Source: JAFLCM01 sp964510955 (lineage in GTDB: Bacteria; Planctomycetota; Phycisphaerae; Phycisphaerales; UBA1924). Taken from it: a stretch of 64,000 nt of DNA. The notes below the pieces were generated by a model. The model saw only the letters and a list, made by a program, of their open reading frames with translations, had not been told where the DNA came from and did not search any database. The translations under genes and the position numbers were made by a program. The DNA lies in the NCBI GenBank assembly GCA_964510955.1, contig CAZEDW010000011.1, forward strand, positions 32,326-96,325, read 5' to 3'. Below, one piece after another: positions 15,736-27,367 of the stretch; position 1 is the first letter of the stretch; each line of letters starts with the position of its first letter.

Positions 15736-17001
15736 TCAACCCTCGAGGCGGGTCCGGGCGTTGTCGAGGACGTTCATGAAGTTGATGTAGCTGTCGTAGG
15801 GCGAGTCGTAGGGGTTGAAGTACTTGTGGACGTCGCCGTCGGCGAACCACTTGGTGCACATGTAGTAGAAGTGGTCGCTGGTGGTGAGCTTGCGCCAGTC
15901 GCCTAGGAGGTAGCCGAGCTGCTCGACGCGGCCCGCGTCGCCCTTCTTCTTCGCCTCGGCCAGGGCCCGCTTGATCGAGCCTTCGAGCTTGTAGGTCTCC
16001 TGAAGGGCGTTTGCCTGCATGGCGTTGCCGAGCCATGCCGAGAGGTCGCGCTCGGTGTCGGCCCAGGAGATCATGTGGGGGACGTCGTACACCCCCACCG
16101 GGTCGAACCGCTCCAGGGCCTCGCTGACGGTGTTGAAGTGGTTCTCGCCGGGGTACATGTCGAAGAGCTTGGCGGGCAGGTCTTCCAGGAACTGGAAGAT
16201 GCCGGTGTCGGCCCACTGGTGCTCGCCGAAGGTCTCGTAGTCCATGAAGAGGTTGCAGAGGTAGCCGTTGCCGTTGATCTGGTGCACCCAGTGGACGAAC
16301 TTGTCGGTGGTGAGCGGCCATTCGGCCCAGCCACGGTTGCTGAAGCGGAACGCCACGTCGTCGGACAGGCGGTAGTTCTTGAGCAACAGCCCGAACGGGC
16401 GGCCCTTGACGGGGCCGTCGCCGGTGTTCGGCGGGCGGTAGACGAAGTTCGGCGAGCGGTAGCCGAGGATGCGGTCCACGCCCTCGCAGAGCATGCCGAG
16501 CCAGCGGGGCGTGCCGTCGGACTTCTTCATCTGGTTGATGAACCACGCGACGTCGTTGTTGTAGGTCAGCTCGGTGTTGCGGAAGACGCGCGGGGTGTGC
16601 CCGAACAGCTCCTGGATCCGGGCGGTGTGCATGTCGACCTGGGCGCCGAACTCCTCGCGGCTGTACAGGAAGCTCAGGGAGTGGTGGTAGGTCTCGCCGA
16701 CGAACTCGCAGCAGCCTGATTCGGCCAACCCCTTGAACAGGTCGATCACGTCCGGGGCCCACTGCTGGAGCTGGTCCAGCACGGTCCCGGTGATGGCGTA
16801 GGAAACCCGGAAGTTGCCCTTGTTCTTGCGCACCATGTCCAGGATGAGGCTGGTGGCGGGGCGGTAGCACTTGTCGGCGACCTTGAGCAGCACCTGCTTG
16901 TTGGCCGTGTCGTCAAAGTAGAACGGATCGGTGTCGAAGACCGAGTAGCGGCGGAGGCGCCAGGGCTGGTGGACCTGGAAATAGAAGACGACGGAGGCCA
17001 T
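15736..17001 (-). CDS. Glycoside hydrolase family 57 protein
   Basis: The 421-residue enzyme begins with FYFQVHQPWRLRRY, the N-terminal HQP motif typical of GH57 alpha-amylases and 4-alpha-glucanotransferases. Other conserved blocks are GCCEFVGETYHHS and the active-site motif MDYETFGEHQW near residue 255, followed by HMISWADTERDLSAW. It has no signal peptide, so it probably works on storage glucan inside the cell. The gene ends 6 bases from the convergent copper oxidase stop. The start is ATG 17001 with GGAGG overlapping. Exact specificity (hydrolysis or transfer) is unknown. Confidence 0.92.
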   Translation of the reverse strand: MASVVFYFQVHQPWRLRRYSVFDTDPFYFDDTANKQVLLKVADKCYRPATSLILDMVRKNKGNFRVSYAITGTVLDQLQQWAPDVIDLFKGLAESGCCEFVGETYHHSLSFLYSREEFGAQVDMHTARIQELFGHTPRVFRNTELTYNNDVAWFINQMKKSDGTPRWLGMLCEGVDRILGYRSPNFVYRPPNTGDGPVKGRPFGLLLKNYRLSDDVAFRFSNRGWAEWPLTTDKFVHWVHQINGNGYLCNLFMDYETFGEHQWADTGIFQFLEDLPAKLFDMYPGENHFNTVSEALERFDPVGVYDVPHMISWADTERDLSAWLGNAMQANALQETYKLEGSIKRALAEAKKKGDAGRVEQLGYLLGDWRKLTTSDHFYYMCTKWFADGDVHKYFNPYDSPYDSYINFMNVLDNARTRLEG

Positions 17002-17090
17002 GGGGGGTGAAGGGTACCGCAGAACGCGCGGCTGCGCCGGCCCCGAGCTTCAAGACGTTCCCGCCCGACGCCCCACCACAGTCGGCGATG

Positions 17091-18473
17091 TCAGTACATC
17101 CGGTCCAGCGTTGCGCCGGGGTAGTACGCCTTAAGAATGTCCGTCCAACTCTTGCCCTGCTTGGCCATCCCCTCGGCCCCGAACTGGCAGAGCCCAACGC
17201 CGTGGCCGAACCCGCGCCCGTCGATCTTGACGGTGTCGGCGTTGATGGTGAACTGCAGGTCGCCGCTGGAGACGCGGGCCTTGGCGTCGAGGGGGATCGA
17301 TTCGCCGGCGCCGTTGCCGGTGAAGTTGCACGCCAGGCGCAGCTGCTCGGCGGAGAGCGTGTACCACTTGCCCGACGCGTCGCTGATGCGGTACGACGCC
17401 GGGCGCCCGGCGTTGTTGACGGTGGCGACGATGACCTTCGAGAGCGAGGACAGGCCTCGGATCGCGAAGTTTTCGCTGCGGCCGTAGGCCGCGAGGCGGC
17501 GCACCAGCTCGGCGCGGTCGCGCGAAACGCTCCAGCGGTACCGCTGGGACGCGTTGCAGGGGCAGTCGAAGTCACGCGCCCGGGCCTGGATCGGCTCGGC
17601 CAGGTTGAACTCGAACCCTGGCCGGGTGGGCCAGGTGTCCTTGGCGCTGCCGGGGCGTCCGCCGCAGCAGCTTGAGTAGTAGGCCCGCAGGACCTGGCCG
17701 TTCCACTTCAAGACCTGTCCGCGTGTTTCGGCGGCGGCGCGGATGGCGGTGGGGTTCGCGGTGGCGCCGTTGTACGCCTGGTCCTGCTGCGAGGCTTCAA
17801 GGTCAAAGGTGGCGCCCTCGCCGATGCTGCGGGCACGCTCGTGCAGGGCGTAGCTGCGGGCCGCGACGACCTGGGCCTTGAAGGTGTCGAGCAACCAGTT
17901 GGCGAAGAGCTCGCGCGAGATCACCCCCGGCAGGTACTGCTCGAGGGGGATGTGCTCGATGACGTCGAAAGATCGCGACTCGGCGGCGCCGTCGCGGCGC
18001 GGGACCAGGCGGACCTCGCCGGGGAAGACACCGGAACCGAAGGTGATGCCGGAGGGCCCCACGGGTGTGATGACGAGGGGGTCCTGGCCCTTGAAGCCGC
18101 TGCGGGGGATGACCGAGCGTCCGCCTCGTGCATCGGTAAGGAGCCAGGTGGAGTCGCTCAGTCCGAAGTCGACGGGCGCCGGAAGGACGCGGGCCTGCTT
18201 GCGGTCGGTCCAGGGGACGACGCTGATCACCCGGGGGCCGCCGAGCGTGGCGCGGTCCTGCCTGGCGGCGAGGCGGACACGCATGTCCGGCTCGCCTTCA
18301 GCCCGGGCGGGGGGCAGCGGGGTGAGGTCTGGCCGGCGGACGGCGCCGGGGCTTCGCGGCGATGATGGGCCGTCCTCCATGGCGCAGCCGGTCAGCACCA
18401 GTGAGGCGGCCAAGGCGGCGGCGATGGCACCGGGCGCCAGGCCGGTCGTGCGGTTTGGTGGATGGTTGGGCAA
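17091..18473 (-). CDS. SpoIID/LytB-domain lipoprotein
   Basis: This 460-residue protein starts from TTG 18473; no in-frame ATG lies before the signal peptide. The lipobox LVLTGC ends the signal, so it should be a lipoprotein. The SpoIID domain is clear: EQYLPGVISRELFANW, FKAQVVAARSYALHE, YYSSCCGGRPGSAKDTW, and GRGFGHGVGLCQFGAEGMAKQG near the C-terminus. SpoIID proteins are lytic transglycosylases on denuded peptidoglycan in spore formers; in non-sporulating bacteria relatives act in cell-wall remodelling. It lies 89 bases upstream of the GH57 gene on the same strand. Confidence 0.9.
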   Translation of the reverse strand: MPNHPPNRTTGLAPGAIAAALAASLVLTGCAMEDGPSSPRSPGAVRRPDLTPLPPARAEGEPDMRVRLAARQDRATLGGPRVISVVPWTDRKQARVLPAPVDFGLSDSTWLLTDARGGRSVIPRSGFKGQDPLVITPVGPSGITFGSGVFPGEVRLVPRRDGAAESRSFDVIEHIPLEQYLPGVISRELFANWLLDTFKAQVVAARSYALHERARSIGEGATFDLEASQQDQAYNGATANPTAIRAAAETRGQVLKWNGQVLRAYYSSCCGGRPGSAKDTWPTRPGFEFNLAEPIQARARDFDCPCNASQRYRWSVSRDRAELVRRLAAYGRSENFAIRGLSSLSKVIVATVNNAGRPASYRISDASGKWYTLSAEQLRLACNFTGNGAGESIPLDAKARVSSGDLQFTINADTVKIDGRGFGHGVGLCQFGAEGMAKQGKSWTDILKAYYPGATLDRMY

Positions 18474-18700
18474 GGCGGCGGTTCGCGAGTCGGGGAGGGC
18501 GTCCGGGAGTGCAAGGTCCTAAAACGGGCCGGATCGGGACCAGCAAATTGGCGTGAAATCGGGTGCAGTTGGTTGATTTACCGCAATCGTCGGGCATCCT
18601 ATCGACATTGGGTTATCGTCCGGCTTGACGAATGCCGGCGAGGAAGGTTGGTGCGCGCCCCGCCGGCGCGCCGCACTGCTTGACGGAGGAGACGCTCGCC

Positions 18701-19423
18701 ATGAAGTTGCCCACCCGCTTGTCGCTCTGTGCCGCGCTCGCCGCGGTCGCCGCCTCCCCCGCGTTCGGCGCGTTCCACCTGTGGCGCGTGAGCGAGATGT
18801 ACACCAACTCGACCGGCCAGGTGCAGTTCATCGAGATGTTCACCAACTCGGTGAGCCAGCAGTTCATGACGGGGCACACCATCAAGTGCACCAACGCGGC
18901 CAACACGGCGAGCCACACATTCACCTTCCCCAGTAACACCTGCGCGCCGACGACCAATCACTTCATCCTGTTGGCGACGGCCTCATTCTCCGCCCAGGGC
19001 GGGTCGGTTACCCCTGATTACATCATCCCCGACGGGTTCCTCTTCCCCGAGGGCGGTTCGATTGACTTCGGCCCCGGCCAGCAGGTCTTCACCTACGGCG
19101 CCGTGCCCACCGACGGGGTTAGCTCTCTCCGTGCCACCGCATTCTCCACGGTTCCGCCGTACACCTTTGCCCCTGCCACCAACAGCCCGACCAACTGTGC
19201 CGGCGCGGCCGGCTCGATCAACGTGCCCCCGCCCGCCTGCGTCGGCGACATCAATGGCGACCACCAGCGCAACACTTCGGATCTGACGGCGATGCTAGGG
19301 GCGTTCGGCAGCTGCATCGGCGGGCCGGGTTACATCGCCGCCGCCGACCTGGATTCCAGCGGGTGCATCAACACGTCCGATCTCGTCGGGCTGCTGGCGG
19401 TGTTCGGCGTTCCGTGCCCGTGA
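18701..19423 (+). CDS. Secreted protein with dockerin-like tail
   Basis: The 240-residue protein has a signal peptide (MKLPTRLSLCAALAAVAAS) and an exported domain beginning FHLWRVSEMYTNSTGQVQFI, seen in other planctomycete secreted proteins of unknown function. The C-terminal 60 residues hold two dockerin-like motifs, GDINGDHQRNTSDL and DLDSSGCINTSDL, each followed by a hydrophobic helix. The second has Ser/Cys at usual Ca2+ positions, so it may bind metal weakly. A GGAGGAG site lies 8 bases before ATG 18701. Confidence 0.85.
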   Translation: MKLPTRLSLCAALAAVAASPAFGAFHLWRVSEMYTNSTGQVQFIEMFTNSVSQQFMTGHTIKCTNAANTASHTFTFPSNTCAPTTNHFILLATASFSAQGGSVTPDYIIPDGFLFPEGGSIDFGPGQQVFTYGAVPTDGVSSLRATAFSTVPPYTFAPATNSPTNCAGAAGSINVPPPACVGDINGDHQRNTSDLTAMLGAFGSCIGGPGYIAAADLDSSGCINTSDLVGLLAVFGVPCP

Positions 19424-19446
19424 GCCCGAGCCCGCAAGGGCCGGGC
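19424..19446 (+). terminator. Hairpin after the dockerin-like gene
   Basis: GCCCG-A-GCCC pairs with GGGC-CGGGC around a GCAA tetraloop, giving nine base pairs with one bulged A directly after the stop codon. There is no clear T-tract, so it may act as a 3' stabiliser or weak terminator. Confidence 0.5.
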
Positions 19447-19538
19447 GTTGCGCGACACGGCTGTTGAAGCGTCTTGGGATGTACGAAAATCGTGAGCGGC
19501 GGCTCGCTCCGCGGCTTCGTGACGCGTCGTGCGCGGCG

Positions 19539-20888
19539 TCAGGGTCGGGCGGACTTCTTGAGCATCTCCATCTGGCCGCGGATCATGGTGCGCATCATCT
19601 CGATCTCGTCGTCGCCGATCTCGGCCCTGTCGAGGTCTACCTTGATGGCGGTGATCCACCGACCGGAGTCGTGCTTGTAGGCGAGCTGGTCGCACAGCTT
19701 TCGGGAGAGGTCGGGCAGGTGGCCTGCGCCGTAGAGCACGCCGATGCGCTTGATGTTGGGCTCGTCCTTGATGATCCGGGCGATGGCGTCGATGACGACC
19801 TGATTCCGATCCTGAACGATGACCTTCATCATCTTGCCCATCTGCGGCCCGAGCGCGGGCATGGAGAGGTCGTCGCCGTCGAGCGAGCCGAGCATCTCGA
19901 CCATCATGACCTTGCCCCTGACACTGACGCCGGGCATGCGCTGCACGATGCCGAGAACCAGGCCGGCGAACTTGGCGGGGAGGCTGGAGCCGTCGAGCAG
20001 GCTGAACAGGGCGCTGCCTTCTCCTTCGCCCTCCTCGAATCCGAGGCGTTTCTGCACCTCGTCGATGCTCATGTCGCAGTTGCGCCACGAGGCGGGGTGG
20101 GTGTTCATGGCGTCGAGCTGGAAGGTGAGTCCCAGGGCCTGGGCGAGCTGGTGCTGGATGCCCGGCTCGTCGCCGAGCTCGCTGGGCTTGAGAGCGGGGA
20201 GATCGGTGAGGGCGATGTCCTTGTCGAAGCCGTCGCCGCCGGGCTGCCCGTCGGCGCCCAGCGAGGTGAGGGTGAAGCTCGCGCCGTCGGGGGTGGGCTG
20301 GTAGACCAGGGCGTGGCCCCAGCCGTCGCGCGAGGCGGCGTCGAGGAATCCAGCCTCGCGGGCGCGCCCGGCGGCCTTGAGCTTGTCGGCCAGATCGGCG
20401 AGCGTCGGCGGGAACACCGGCGGCGCGCCGGCGCCCCTGGGGTCCGCGGCCTTGGCGAGTGACTTGGTGCCGCGCCGGATCATGATGGCGGCGAGGCGGA
20501 GGCGGTCTTTGGATTGCTGGACGCGGGCGGGGTCGCCGTCGTTGCCGGGGGCGGGGTTGGGGTCATCGAGGCCGCTGGGATTGACGCCTTCGAAGAGGAC
20601 GACGTCGCTCTCGGCGGTCAGCGTCTCGTCGAGCTTTTTGTAGAACGCGGCGTCGGCGACGTGGACGGCGCCGAAGAGGGTGACCGTGGGGCCGTCGCCC
20701 TTGAGGGGCTTGAACGTCCTGGCGGCCATCTGCAGGCGGAGGTTGCGGTTGTCGTCCTGCTTGACGCGGGACCAGAGCAGGGGCTGGTCGGCGGGCGGCT
20801 TCGGTGCGGCTTCCTGGGCGAAGAGCCCCGTGCCCAGGCAAAGCGACAGAGCGATCGTCAGGAGATGGCGCGGTTGCATGCAGGTCAT
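19539..20888 (-). CDS. TraB/GumN-like secreted protein
   Basis: This 449-residue protein has a signal peptide (PRHLLTIALSLCLGTGLFAQ) and then the block TVTLFGAVHVADAAFYKKLDE and ESDVVLFEGV. The pairing of 'GxxH' with a later 'E' matches the TraB/PrgY/GumN (Tiki-like) superfamily, whose members include putative metalloproteases. A later GVLYGAGHLPDL gives the second conserved GxxH. Start choice is between ATG 20888 and 20879; both leave the signal intact. The hppA terminator falls between the two genes. A protease role is inferred from the family. Confidence 0.75.
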   Translation of the reverse strand: MTCMQPRHLLTIALSLCLGTGLFAQEAAPKPPADQPLLWSRVKQDDNRNLRLQMAARTFKPLKGDGPTVTLFGAVHVADAAFYKKLDETLTAESDVVLFEGVNPSGLDDPNPAPGNDGDPARVQQSKDRLRLAAIMIRRGTKSLAKAADPRGAGAPPVFPPTLADLADKLKAAGRAREAGFLDAASRDGWGHALVYQPTPDGASFTLTSLGADGQPGGDGFDKDIALTDLPALKPSELGDEPGIQHQLAQALGLTFQLDAMNTHPASWRNCDMSIDEVQKRLGFEEGEGEGSALFSLLDGSSLPAKFAGLVLGIVQRMPGVSVRGKVMMVEMLGSLDGDDLSMPALGPQMGKMMKVIVQDRNQVVIDAIARIIKDEPNIKRIGVLYGAGHLPDLSRKLCDQLAYKHDSGRWITAIKVDLDRAEIGDDEIEMMRTMIRGQMEMLKKSARP

Positions 20889-20930
20889 TCCCATTGGGGA
20901 CTTCCGGGTTGCAGCACTGTACGCGGCACC

Positions 20931-20964
20931 CCAAAAAGAAACGCCCCGGCCGATTGGCCGGGGC
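20931..20964 (-). terminator. Rho-independent terminator of hppA
   Basis: A perfect 9-bp stem (20943-20951 with 20956-20964) and a 4-base loop lie just past the hppA stop. On the minus strand the stem is followed by a T-rich run (GTTTCTTTTTGG, 20942-20931). This is the clearest terminator in the window. Confidence 0.92.
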
Positions 20965-20985
20965 TTCAATCACACGGTCGATGGT

Positions 20986-23598
<2,613 letters not shown>

Positions 23599-23969
23599 CA
23601 GGGGCGATCTCCTCTTCAGGGTCTCGGCGTTGTCGAACAAACAGTCGCCCCGCGTCGGCGGTCCCGGCGGATTCCGGGTGAGCGCCACTCCACGGGGAGG
23701 AGGGGTTGCACTGCGGCCACCGTGCACCCACCCACGGGTGCGCCGCCGACACAACAACCCCGCACCGGTGGAAAGACAACCGGTGCGCGAACCGACCGAA
23801 CATCGGGCGAACGGCCGGAACCGCCTTAGTTTGGCGGACGCTAACCGCCGCGTCAAGCGAGGCCCGACGTGCCGCCCTGCCCGGGTCCGTGGTCGAGGCC
23901 TCCAGGGGCGGCTGGCACTTGCGAACCCCCTGCTATCCTCTCGCCGGCACCGGTCCCAGGAGTCCCCCC
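23599..23969. other. Divergent promoter region, hppA and FGE-like gene
   Basis: This 371-base gap separates hppA (minus) from the FGE-like gene (plus). It holds a hairpin near 23722-23743 (GTGCACCC...GGGTGCGC) and a possible -10 element TATCCT at 23933-23938, about 32 bases before the FGE-like start. I see no gene. Confidence 0.4.
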
Positions 23970-25058
23970 ATGTCAAAAATCAACTCGCTCGCCGTCGTCA
24001 TTGCATCCGCCATGATGAGCGCGTGCCCCGCGCTGGCCGGGGTGACGACTGATCCGCCCAGTTACGACTTCCAGTGGGCCGTGGTGGATCACCCGTTCAA
24101 CCAGGCGTATTCGGGCCCGGACCTCTTCGGCTTGGTATCCGGGCGCGGGCGGGTGGACTCTGTGTACCGGGTGAGCAAACTGGAGATCACGACGGCGCAG
24201 TGGGTGGAGTTCGTGAATACGTTCACCGCGCAACCGAGTCTGCCGGGGAACTTCGCCTTGCCGGAGTATTGGGGGGCGGAGTCGGTCTCATTCGTGACGC
24301 TCCCCAACGGCGAGCACCGTTACTACTACGGACTCCAACAGGTTCCCGGTGTGGACACAGGGCGATCACCCGTGGCAGGCATCTCGTGGCGCCAGGCAGC
24401 GATGTACTGCAATTGGTTGTGCAACAACAAATCCAGCGATCTGTCGGCGATCATGAACGGCGCGTACGACGTTTCCACTTTCGGCCAGAACGGGCCCAAC
24501 AACCGGTACTTTACCGATCAGTTAACTCACACCCCCGGCGCCAAGTTCTGGATCCCGACGCTCGACGAGTTTCTAAAAGCAGCGTACTACGACCCCAACA
24601 AAGCGGGGGAGAACCAGCCCGGTTGGTGGCAATACGCGACGACTTCGGACACCGCGCCGATCTCCGGCCCGCCCGGATTGGGCCAGACCATGGCCGGCGT
24701 CCCCTTCCCCCCGACGGGCGGGCAATACGACGCGAACTGGCTGATTCCGCTGGGTTCATACACGAGCGTCACCTCACCGTGGGGCCTTTGGGATGTCGTC
24801 GGTGGCGGGCAGGAGTGGCTCGAGGACCCCTACTTCATCGACGGCGGGCACCCGAGCGACCGGTGCGTTGCGACAAGCTTTGTGATGGGGCCGTCGGTTC
24901 CTGAGATCGGGCGTGGCGTTACTGCATATCGGCCGAACAGCTATTACTTCACGTCGCTTCGGATCGCCTCTGTGGTACCATGCCCGCGAGTGATTTCCCT
25001 CTTCATCCTCGGTGTCGCTCGGGTATCATTGAGTCTCCGAAAGAGAGAGAGCACATGA
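23970..25058 (+). CDS. Formylglycine-generating-enzyme-like secreted protein, PEP-CTERM-like end
   Basis: The 362-residue protein has a signal peptide (AVVIASAMMSACPALAG) and an FGE/SUMF1-type domain with VSKLEITTAQWVEFVN, PVAGISWRQAAMYCNWL and WIPTLDEFLKAAYYDP, then GLWDVVGGGQEWLED. In FGE enzymes two Cys near the C-terminus perform catalysis; I do not see a matching pair, so it may be a non-catalytic relative. The end, VPCPRVISLFILGVARVS followed by RKRE, looks like a degenerate PEP-CTERM sorting signal. Its TGA overlaps the next ATG, so the two genes are probably made together. Confidence 0.8.
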   Translation: MSKINSLAVVIASAMMSACPALAGVTTDPPSYDFQWAVVDHPFNQAYSGPDLFGLVSGRGRVDSVYRVSKLEITTAQWVEFVNTFTAQPSLPGNFALPEYWGAESVSFVTLPNGEHRYYYGLQQVPGVDTGRSPVAGISWRQAAMYCNWLCNNKSSDLSAIMNGAYDVSTFGQNGPNNRYFTDQLTHTPGAKFWIPTLDEFLKAAYYDPNKAGENQPGWWQYATTSDTAPISGPPGLGQTMAGVPFPPTGGQYDANWLIPLGSYTSVTSPWGLWDVVGGGQEWLEDPYFIDGGHPSDRCVATSFVMGPSVPEIGRGVTAYRPNSYYFTSLRIASVVPCPRVISLFILGVARVSLSLRKREST

Positions 25059-27319
25059 AGATGTTCACGCCGCCGTGCCTCGCCGTTGTGATACTTCCTG
25101 GGGATTGCTTGGCGTCAGGCGAAATCCGAGTTGAAGCATTCAACTACTCCGGTGGCGCGGTGTCGAACATGGGAGCGTTCCCTGCGAACAAGGACGCGGA
25201 CACCGCTTTCGAAATCAATGAAATCACACCCGACATTGAGACCGTCGCCGTGTACAGCAACGTTGATCCGCCCGCGAACCTCGGCCGGATCACGCTTCGG
25301 GCCACCGGCACCGCGAGGACATCTGCGTTTACGTTGAAGCTCGGGCCGGGCAGGTACACCGCAGATGGAGGTCCGCCACCCTCGCAGCCGGCCGTGCATA
25401 ACTGGGCAGGGTGTGTGGTGGATGCGGGCCTGCGTCAATATGCCAAGGTCGCCGGCCGAGTCGGCGGAAGCGTTACTGGGACCGTCTCCGCGGGCGGCGT
25501 GCGAGACCTCTACATTGATGGCAATGTCGCCGCGTCGCTGGACATGCTCGCGGGTCCGTTCTCCTCGCTGGGGCAGTTCACCCATCTCGATATTGGGGGT
25601 AGCATTCTCGCTGGTGGTAGTATCACTGCCGGATGGGGAGACATCGAGTTCGTGCGCGTGGAGGGAGGAGTGTATGGAGCGATCGCGTGTGCCGACGGTG
25701 CAGTTAAGAGCCTCACGGTCATCGGTGACCTCGCCGCGCAGGTGAAGGCCGGGACGATCGGCGGGGTGCAACGAGACATCACGTCCGTAGTAGTTCAAGG
25801 CGCTCTTCTTCATTCATTGGCACCAACTCCGGACATCTACGCGCCAAACGGGCGTGTCAAGTCACTCACTGTTGCGGGCGACATCGGCACGCCGGGCGCC
25901 CCCGTCCGCATCGAATGGCGCGGCAACACGACTGACGGCCCGTGCCAGCTCATTGCCGGCCGCTTCATCTTCGCCGATATCAACGCGACCGACGCCGACT
26001 CCGAGCTCAACCGTGTCCAAGCCGGTTTCGATCTGTCCGGCTCGCTGACGTGCGGCAAGCTCAAGTATGTAAACGGAAACTCCGGGATCGTCGTCGCCCG
26101 CGATTGCAACGCCAATGTCCACATTCTCGGCGACGTGGACGCACCGATCATCGTCAATAACTACCTGTCGGCGGGCAGCACGATCACTATCGGCAGCAAG
26201 CTCTTCTGCCCCAACTCATCATGCACATCGCCGACGGTTATCATCCCGATTCAGACCGGCCTGCAGGGCCAGGTCGTCATCAACGCGATCGATGACGGGC
26301 GGGAGTGGTTCGGAAACGTGCTGGTGGGCTCCACGACGCTCTCGCCCATCCCGCTCTACTCCCAAAGCAAGAGCGTCATCGGCGGCGGGTCGGTGGGGCG
26401 CCTCAAGTTCGATCTTCACACGATCGACTGCGTGCCGTTGGTCTCGCGGACTATCAGGATTCAGGCGGATCCGCCTTTGGGTACGCCCAGGATCAAGCCG
26501 TCCGCGGCCCCCTGCCCAGGCGGGCCGGTCCTGCTGGAGAACTACGGCCCCATCGCGAACGTCGCGGTCCCGAACACCGACAAGTCCGCCGTCAACTTTG
26601 AGTACAGAGTGGGGACCGGGTTCGGCTGGGCCTCTCGCCCCGACCTGATCTCGACCGTTTCCGTCAACCCCGCCGCGCCTCGCGTTCTGGGGGTCACGCC
26701 GACGACGTTGCTCCCCCCGGGTCAGTACCGCATCACGCCCGATCCCATGAAGGTGAAGTGCGTGCTTCTCGGCAGCGCGTCATCCGTGGGAGTCGCTGGG
26801 TACACGGCGTGGTTCGAGGTGAAGGACACCTGCCCTGGCGACCTGAACGGAGACGGCCTGGTCAATACCGCGGACCTAACGTTGCTTCTGGTTCACTTCG
26901 GTCAGATGGGGGTCAATGGATGCTCGCTGGTCGGCGACATGAACACCGACCTCACTGTCAACACTGCCGACCTTACGCAACTGTTGGTTCATTTTGGAAC
27001 ACAATGCACGGCTGACGATCCTCCCCCTGAAGACCCTCCACCCGACGGCCTGATGGCTTCGCCGCCCAGTCATCCCGGTGCTCTGTGGCCATCCAGCGTT
27101 GTTCGGATTGCCACCGCACCGACCGGTGCCGGCGATGAGGGCGGAACCGCCCAAAGCGCACAGACGCAAGCCGCCACGCCCCCGGGCGTCGTCCTGGTCG
27201 CGTTGGGGTTCACGTCTGCCGAGCAATACCAGGCGTATGTGGAGTCGCTTGCCGAGGCCCAGTTCGCGGTGCATATGATTGATGTTCTTGACACAATCAA
27301 GCGCCTCGGGTTGCAGTGA
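25055..27319 (+). CDS. Large secreted protein with dockerin-like motifs
   Basis: This 754-residue protein begins with a short signal (PPCLAVVILPGDCLA). It contains repeating blocks such as LYIDGNVAASLD, FTHLDIGGSILAGG, VKSLTVIGDLAA and VKSLTVAGDIGTPG that suggest a right-handed beta-helix. Two dockerin-like motifs (GDLNGDGLVNTADLTLLL; GDMNTDLTVNTADLTQLL) lie near residues 595-650. About 100 further residues follow, Pro-rich then helical, which is unusual because dockerin-like motifs normally end such proteins. Its ATG overlaps the upstream TGA. Probable role: surface or extracellular structure; no enzyme motif seen. Confidence 0.82.
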   Translation: MKMFTPPCLAVVILPGDCLASGEIRVEAFNYSGGAVSNMGAFPANKDADTAFEINEITPDIETVAVYSNVDPPANLGRITLRATGTARTSAFTLKLGPGRYTADGGPPPSQPAVHNWAGCVVDAGLRQYAKVAGRVGGSVTGTVSAGGVRDLYIDGNVAASLDMLAGPFSSLGQFTHLDIGGSILAGGSITAGWGDIEFVRVEGGVYGAIACADGAVKSLTVIGDLAAQVKAGTIGGVQRDITSVVVQGALLHSLAPTPDIYAPNGRVKSLTVAGDIGTPGAPVRIEWRGNTTDGPCQLIAGRFIFADINATDADSELNRVQAGFDLSGSLTCGKLKYVNGNSGIVVARDCNANVHILGDVDAPIIVNNYLSAGSTITIGSKLFCPNSSCTSPTVIIPIQTGLQGQVVINAIDDGREWFGNVLVGSTTLSPIPLYSQSKSVIGGGSVGRLKFDLHTIDCVPLVSRTIRIQADPPLGTPRIKPSAAPCPGGPVLLENYGPIANVAVPNTDKSAVNFEYRVGTGFGWASRPDLISTVSVNPAAPRVLGVTPTTLLPPGQYRITPDPMKVKCVLLGSASSVGVAGYTAWFEVKDTCPGDLNGDGLVNTADLTLLLVHFGQMGVNGCSLVGDMNTDLTVNTADLTQLLVHFGTQCTADDPPPEDPPPDGLMASPPSHPGALWPSSVVRIATAPTGAGDEGGTAQSAQTQAATPPGVVLVALGFTSAEQYQAYVESLAEAQFAVHMIDVLDTIKRLGLQ

Positions 27320-27367
27320 GTTCAATCATGGCCCGAGCGTCATTCTAGCCACCCGACACGCTCGCGC

